Shown: piece after piece, positions 31,962-34,303 of the stretch
Numbering within the stretch: the stretch's first letter is position 1
How the letters are laid out: every line of letters starts with the position of its first letter
NCBI RefSeq assembly: GCF_002964845.1
Contig: NZ_KZ672968.1
Location: 10,888 to 45,190, forward strand
Length of the DNA stretch: 34,303 nucleotides
Direction of reading: 5' to 3'
DNA from: Thermus tenuipuniceus
GTDB lineage: Bacteria > Deinococcota > Deinococci > Deinococcales > Thermaceae
Program-made: the position numbers and the translations under genes
Notes under the pieces: model-generated
What the model was told of the DNA's origin: nothing
Seen by the model: the letters and a program-made list of their open reading frames with translations, nothing else
The model's database searches: none

Positions 31962-31967
31962 AGTATA
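31962..31967 (-). promoter_or_regulatory. -10 box of the Lpt-like operon
   Basis: TATACT on the minus strand ends seven bases before the GTG at 31954. TTGTTT lies 15 bp further upstream, a short-spaced but plausible -35. Confidence 0.5.
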
Positions 31968-32005
31968 CGGGGCCAGGATGAGAAACAAGCGCAGGAGGCA
32001 GGAGC

Positions 32006-32416
32006 TCAGTGGGCGATCACGTGGATCACGGGCAGGCCGAAGCGCTCTGCCTGGCTGTGCACGTCCAGGCGGAGCCAGCGGGAAAGCCCCGGGGGCAGGG
32101 TGGCCAGGACGATGGCCTGGTACTCCCCGGGATGGGCCATGAGCTCCTCCTCCAGGGCCAGGATGGGGGAGACATCCCCGGGCTTGGCCTCCTCTATGGC
32201 GATTCCTTGGGCCTCGAGGGCCGCCTTGGCGGCCTCCGCCTCCTCCTTGGCCCGCCTTTGGATGTCGCCCTCCTCATAGACCCAGCCCGCCGGGGGGACG
32301 GCGGGTACCAGAAGGACAAAGCGGGCCTCGGGGTCTTGGCTCCGAAGCTCGGCCAGCTTTCTGGCCAGCTCGGGGCTTTTGGCCGTACGATGAGCCACCA
32401 CCAGATACCGGGCCAA
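32006..32416 (-). CDS. Universal-stress-like nucleotide-binding fold protein
   Basis: A 136-residue protein. The layout is ARYLVVAHRTAKSPEL, EARFVLLVPAVPP, a long helix (EEAEAAKAALEAQGI), a strand and acidic stretch (AIEEAKPGDVSP), QAIVLATLPPGLSRW and a closing GLPVIHVIAH. This matches the alpha/beta pattern of universal stress-like proteins, but the usual ATP-binding G-x2-G-x9-G[S/T] is not seen; LATLPPGLSRW sits at that place. The start is TTG at 32416: AAAGGAGGT lies seven bases upstream, strong enough to decide it. The Lpt-like operon begins 51 bp after its stop on the same strand. Confidence 0.75.
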   Translation of the reverse strand: MARYLVVAHRTAKSPELARKLAELRSQDPEARFVLLVPAVPPAGWVYEEGDIQRRAKEEAEAAKAALEAQGIAIEEAKPGDVSPILALEEELMAHPGEYQAIVLATLPPGLSRWLRLDVHSQAERFGLPVIHVIAH

Positions 32417-32624
32417 GGCCTTTACCTCCTTTGCCTTGCCTCGAGGCTAGCCCAAGTCCTCTGGGAGGGCCGGGAGCGAGGTTACATTGTCCTGGCCTGT
32501 GCCCTAATACGGATTCTTTTTAGGTAAACTCCAAAGGCTTCCTAGACTCCCTGGCCTTGGGATCTTGAGGAAGGGTGACTGGGGGTCTTTTGCCCTGTTG
32601 GGGACGGGTTTTCCTGCATACCCC

Positions 32625-32652
32625 TTTACATAACGGCAAACCGTGGTATAAT
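32625..32652 (+). promoter_or_regulatory. Strong orphan promoter facing a terminator
   Basis: TTTACA (32625-32630), a 16-bp spacer, then a perfect TATAAT (32647-32652) on the plus strand. The spacer contains ACGG-CAAA-CCGT, a dyad that could be an operator. No plus-strand gene follows: the hairpin terminator begins 16 bp downstream, so any transcript would be about 40 nt long. Confidence 0.6.
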
Positions 32653-32668
32653 GAAGAAGTCAGAGGAA

Positions 32669-32693
32669 AAAACCGCCTGCGGGCGGCGGTTTT
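32669..32693. terminator. Bidirectional intrinsic terminator after the zinc ADH gene
   Basis: AAAACCGCC (32669-32677) pairs perfectly with GGCGGTTTT (32685-32693) around a seven-base loop. On the minus strand the stem is followed by TTTTTT, four bases after the ADH stop codon region; on the plus strand by TTTTGTTTT. It should terminate the ADH/SCP-2 operon and anything from the orphan promoter. Confidence 0.8.
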
Positions 32694-32696
32694 GTT

Positions 32697-33731
32697 TTAG
32701 GGCACCAAGGCCACCTTGGTGGCCTGCCGCTCGTGGAAGAGGCGGTAGCCCTCAGGGGCTTCCTCGAGGGGCAGGCGGTGGCTGAACACCCAGCTACCCT
32801 TAAGCCTTCCTGCCCGTTGCAGGGCTAGAACCTCCTCGATCCAGCGGGGGATGTTGGCCAAGGCGCTTTTCAAGGTGATGCCCCGGCTGAAAGCGGAGAG
32901 CCAAGGGTAATCCAGCTTCTCGGCGGTGGGCACCCCGAGGCTGGACACGATGCCCCCGGGTCCCGCCAGGCGGAGGGCCAGCTTCAACGCCTCCCCATCC
33001 CCGCCCACCGCCTCCACCACCAGATCCGCCCCCAGGCCCTGGGTTTTCTTGCGCACCCGGGCCACGGGGTCTTCCGCCTTGGGGTTGACGGGCAGGCTTC
33101 CCAGGGCCGCCGCCTTTTCCAAGCGGGTTTCCTCCGGGTCTATGGCGTAGACCTGTCCAGCGCCCAGAGCATGGGCCACCATTTGGGCCATGAGGCCCAC
33201 GGGCCCCGAGCCCACCACCGCCACGCTCATCCCAGGGGAGAGGAAGGGCCTTACGCCCCCGTAGGCGGTGGTGAGGATATCCCCTGCCAGGATGGCTTCC
33301 TCCGCGGGCAGGTCCCCGATGGCAAAAAGGCTTTGCCGAGCGAAGGGAATCCGCACCCTTTCCGCCTGGGCTCCCTGGAGGTTGCCCAGGGCTAGGCCGA
33401 AGCCAAAGACACCTCCTTTCAGGCAGGCGAAGTACTGCTCCTTGCGGCAGGCTGGGCAGTCTCCGCAGGCCACCTGGAAGCTCCCTACCACCCTTTCCCC
33501 CAGGGGGAAGGGCACCAGGGGGCCCTTTTCCACAATCCGCCCCACGAACTCGTGGCCCAAGACGGTACCCGGCAGCACCCCGGCGATCTTGCCGTGGTAG
33601 ATGTGCAGGTCCGAGCCGCAGATGGCGGCCAGCTCCACCTCCACGATGGCGTCGGTTTCCGCCTCCAGCTTGGGCTCCGGCGCCTGCTCTACCGCCACCT
33701 GGAAGGGCCCGTGGTAGACCAGGGCTTTCAT
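32697..33731 (-). CDS. Zinc-dependent alcohol dehydrogenase family protein
   Basis: A 344-residue medium-chain dehydrogenase. Catalytic zinc ligands are in AAICGSDLHIYHG (Cys38) and GTVLGHEFVG (His60, Glu61). The structural zinc lobe is complete as CGDCPACRKEQYFAC. The cofactor motif is VVGSGPVGLMAQ, with an acid at the second strand (YAIDPEETR), favouring NAD. The substrate is unknown; relatives act on alcohols, glutathione-adduct aldehydes or polyols. The start at 33731 was chosen over a longer upstream frame because GGGAGG precedes it and it forms an ATGA overlap with the SCP-2 gene, with which it is probably co-transcribed. Confidence 0.93.
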   Translation of the reverse strand: MKALVYHGPFQVAVEQAPEPKLEAETDAIVEVELAAICGSDLHIYHGKIAGVLPGTVLGHEFVGRIVEKGPLVPFPLGERVVGSFQVACGDCPACRKEQYFACLKGGVFGFGLALGNLQGAQAERVRIPFARQSLFAIGDLPAEEAILAGDILTTAYGGVRPFLSPGMSVAVVGSGPVGLMAQMVAHALGAGQVYAIDPEETRLEKAAALGSLPVNPKAEDPVARVRKKTQGLGADLVVEAVGGDGEALKLALRLAGPGGIVSSLGVPTAEKLDYPWLSAFSRGITLKSALANIPRWIEEVLALQRAGRLKGSWVFSHRLPLEEAPEGYRLFHERQATKVALVP

Positions 33732-34120
33732 GCCACCTCCCGGGCCACCTTGACCAGCTCCTGGGCCGCCTGGGTGTAAGGGGCCAAGGCGGCGATGCTT
33801 CCCTTTTTCAGTTCCAAAAGGCCCCGCATCAAGGCGGTGAGGGGCTCGAGGCGGCCCTCCAGCACCTCCTGCCAGGTGGCCAAGTCGGCCTCTACGACGA
33901 AGTCGGCCTCCGCCTCCCCCTCCACCACCTGCGCGCCCCGGCACGCCCCGTGCCACAGGTCCAGGACCACGGCCACCCCCTTGGGGAACCCCAGGGCGGG
34001 GTCAGGGCGCACCGCCAGGGCCAGGCTTCCTTCCCAGGTGGCGGCGGCCTTCCTATAGGCCTCGCTCTCGTTTAACTTCCGGCAGTAGGCCTCAGCCCAG
34101 GCTGGGGAGAAGAGTTCCAT
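33728..34120 (-). CDS. SCP-2 sterol-carrier-like protein
   Basis: A 130-residue protein of the SCP-2 family, small lipid- or acyl-binding proteins. Pattern: ELFSPAWAEAYCRKLNESEAYRKAAATWEGSLALAV, then GVAVVLDLWHGACRG, EADFVVEADLATWQEVLEG and the last helix ALMRGLLELKKGSIAALAPYT. These four blocks match the family order. The ATG follows AAGGAGG by five bases. Overlap with the zinc ADH gene suggests joint work on a hydrophobic alcohol or lipid, but this is positional inference. Confidence 0.87.
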   Translation of the reverse strand: MELFSPAWAEAYCRKLNESEAYRKAAATWEGSLALAVRPDPALGFPKGVAVVLDLWHGACRGAQVVEGEAEADFVVEADLATWQEVLEGRLEPLTALMRGLLELKKGSIAALAPYTQAAQELVKVAREVA

Positions 34121-34139
34121 AGGCTCCTCCTTTGCACCG

Positions 34140-34145
34140 AGTATA
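34140..34145 (-). promoter_or_regulatory. -10 box of the SCP-2/ADH operon
   Basis: TATACT on the minus strand, 19 bases before the ATG at 34120, leaving room for the AAGGAGG site. The 17-bp upstream hexamer TCTTCA is a weak -35. Confidence 0.45.
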
Positions 34146-34169
34146 AGCCTTGCGCGGTAGCCTGAAGAG

Positions 34170-34303
34170 GTGGTCTACCTCCTGGACCTCTCCGGAGTCT
34201 TTTGCGAGCCGGTGGAACCCTTCCTCCTCCGCTCCTGGCCGAGGCGAGCGGCGAACCCCTCTTCTACCTCAAAACTTGCACCTCCCGAATACCCTGCATA
34301 AAC
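34170..34303 (+). pseudogene. Start of a HAD-like phosphatase gene, apparently frameshifted, cut by window end
   Basis: A GTG at 34170 begins VVYLLDLSGVFCEPVEPF, which resembles HAD motif I of the LHPP/HDHD2 type, where the second Asp is Ser (DLSGV). The frame then turns to RSWPRRAANPSSTSKL and meets a stop at 34299-34301. In another frame the same DNA reads LLAEASGEPLFYL and continues open to the window end, which is more HAD-like. A one-base loss or two-base gain near 34230 would explain this. The identification is tentative because little of the gene is visible. Confidence 0.4.

Larger units (their letters stand above)
32417..32696. other. 280-bp intergenic region
   Basis: The largest gap in the window. 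It contains the ribosome site of the USP-like gene (minus), a 10-bp palindrome GCCTCGAGGC upstream of it, an imperfect CCAAAGGC/GGCCTTGG hairpin near 32530-32560, a strong plus-strand promoter and a bidirectional terminator. No convincing tRNA, CDS or repeat was seen. Confidence 0.6.

Noticed and set aside
32437-32446. GCCTCGAGGC palindrome as an operator
   Set aside because: CTCGAGG is very common in coding and non-coding DNA throughout this window, so it carries little information.
32417-32696. tRNA or other structured RNA gene
   Set aside because: No T-loop GGTTCRANTCC pattern or cloverleaf arms could be found; only the short hairpins described.
1-34303. CRISPR array, insertion sequence or prophage
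   Set aside because: No regularly spaced direct repeats of 28-37 bp, no transposase or integrase motifs and no phage genes were seen on either strand.

Overview
The window looks like chromosomal DNA from a Thermus species. The evidence is very high G+C with G or C at most third codon positions, tightly packed genes with frequent ATGA/GTGA stop-start overlaps, GTG and TTG starts, and -10 boxes placed only 5-9 nt before start codons. The protein families fit too: topoisomerase I with four zinc ribbons, TrmB with a long C-terminal extension, a truncated thioredoxin-reductase-like flavoprotein and Lpt-like envelope genes. No rRNA, tRNA, CRISPR array, insertion sequence or prophage was found. No stretch longer than 300 bases lacks a gene; the longest gap is 32417-32696.

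Layout. Positions 1-3094 (minus) hold a large secreted DUF11-type surface protein, cut by the window edge, and a small secreted companion. 3275-6258 (plus) is topA plus a small cupin-like protein. 6200-8806 (minus) holds a VanW protein, an RsuA-type pseudouridine synthase and an MNT/HEPN pair. 8826-10728 (plus) holds an AlaX-type editing protein and an SDR. A truncated TrxR-like flavoprotein (minus) faces away from a PASTA-repeat membrane protein, yraN and ubiD (11415-14977, plus). 14974-17733 (minus) is a signalling operon: DUF4388, Ras-like GTPase, CZB zinc-sensor-like protein (frameshifted), Roadblock/LC7, and response regulator-HD-GYP. 17806-25818 (plus) carries trmB, glmU, tatA, tatC, DAHP synthase/chorismate mutase, a multi-cluster ferredoxin protein, an FAD dehydrogenase, methylmalonyl-CoA epimerase and a VanZ-like protein. 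25739-34120 (minus) carries an atypical SDR, a lipoprotein, an LptD-like barrel protein, two LptF/LptG permeases, a USP-like protein, a zinc alcohol dehydrogenase and an SCP-2 protein. The right edge has the start of a possibly frameshifted HAD-like gene.

How the genes may work together. The five-gene operon at 14974-17733 joins small-GTPase switch parts to a receiver/HD-GYP output, so it may couple a GTPase cycle and zinc or redox sensing to c-di-GMP turnover. The block at 26426-31954 looks like an inner-to-outer membrane lipid export line (two permeases, outer-membrane barrel, lipoprotein) in a lineage thought to lack classical LPS. Two results from reading the DNA itself stand out. A 15-bp palindromic word is inserted in frame, as tandem pairs, in both topA and tatA. 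A TTTTCACAG word sits 32-33 nt before three start codons.
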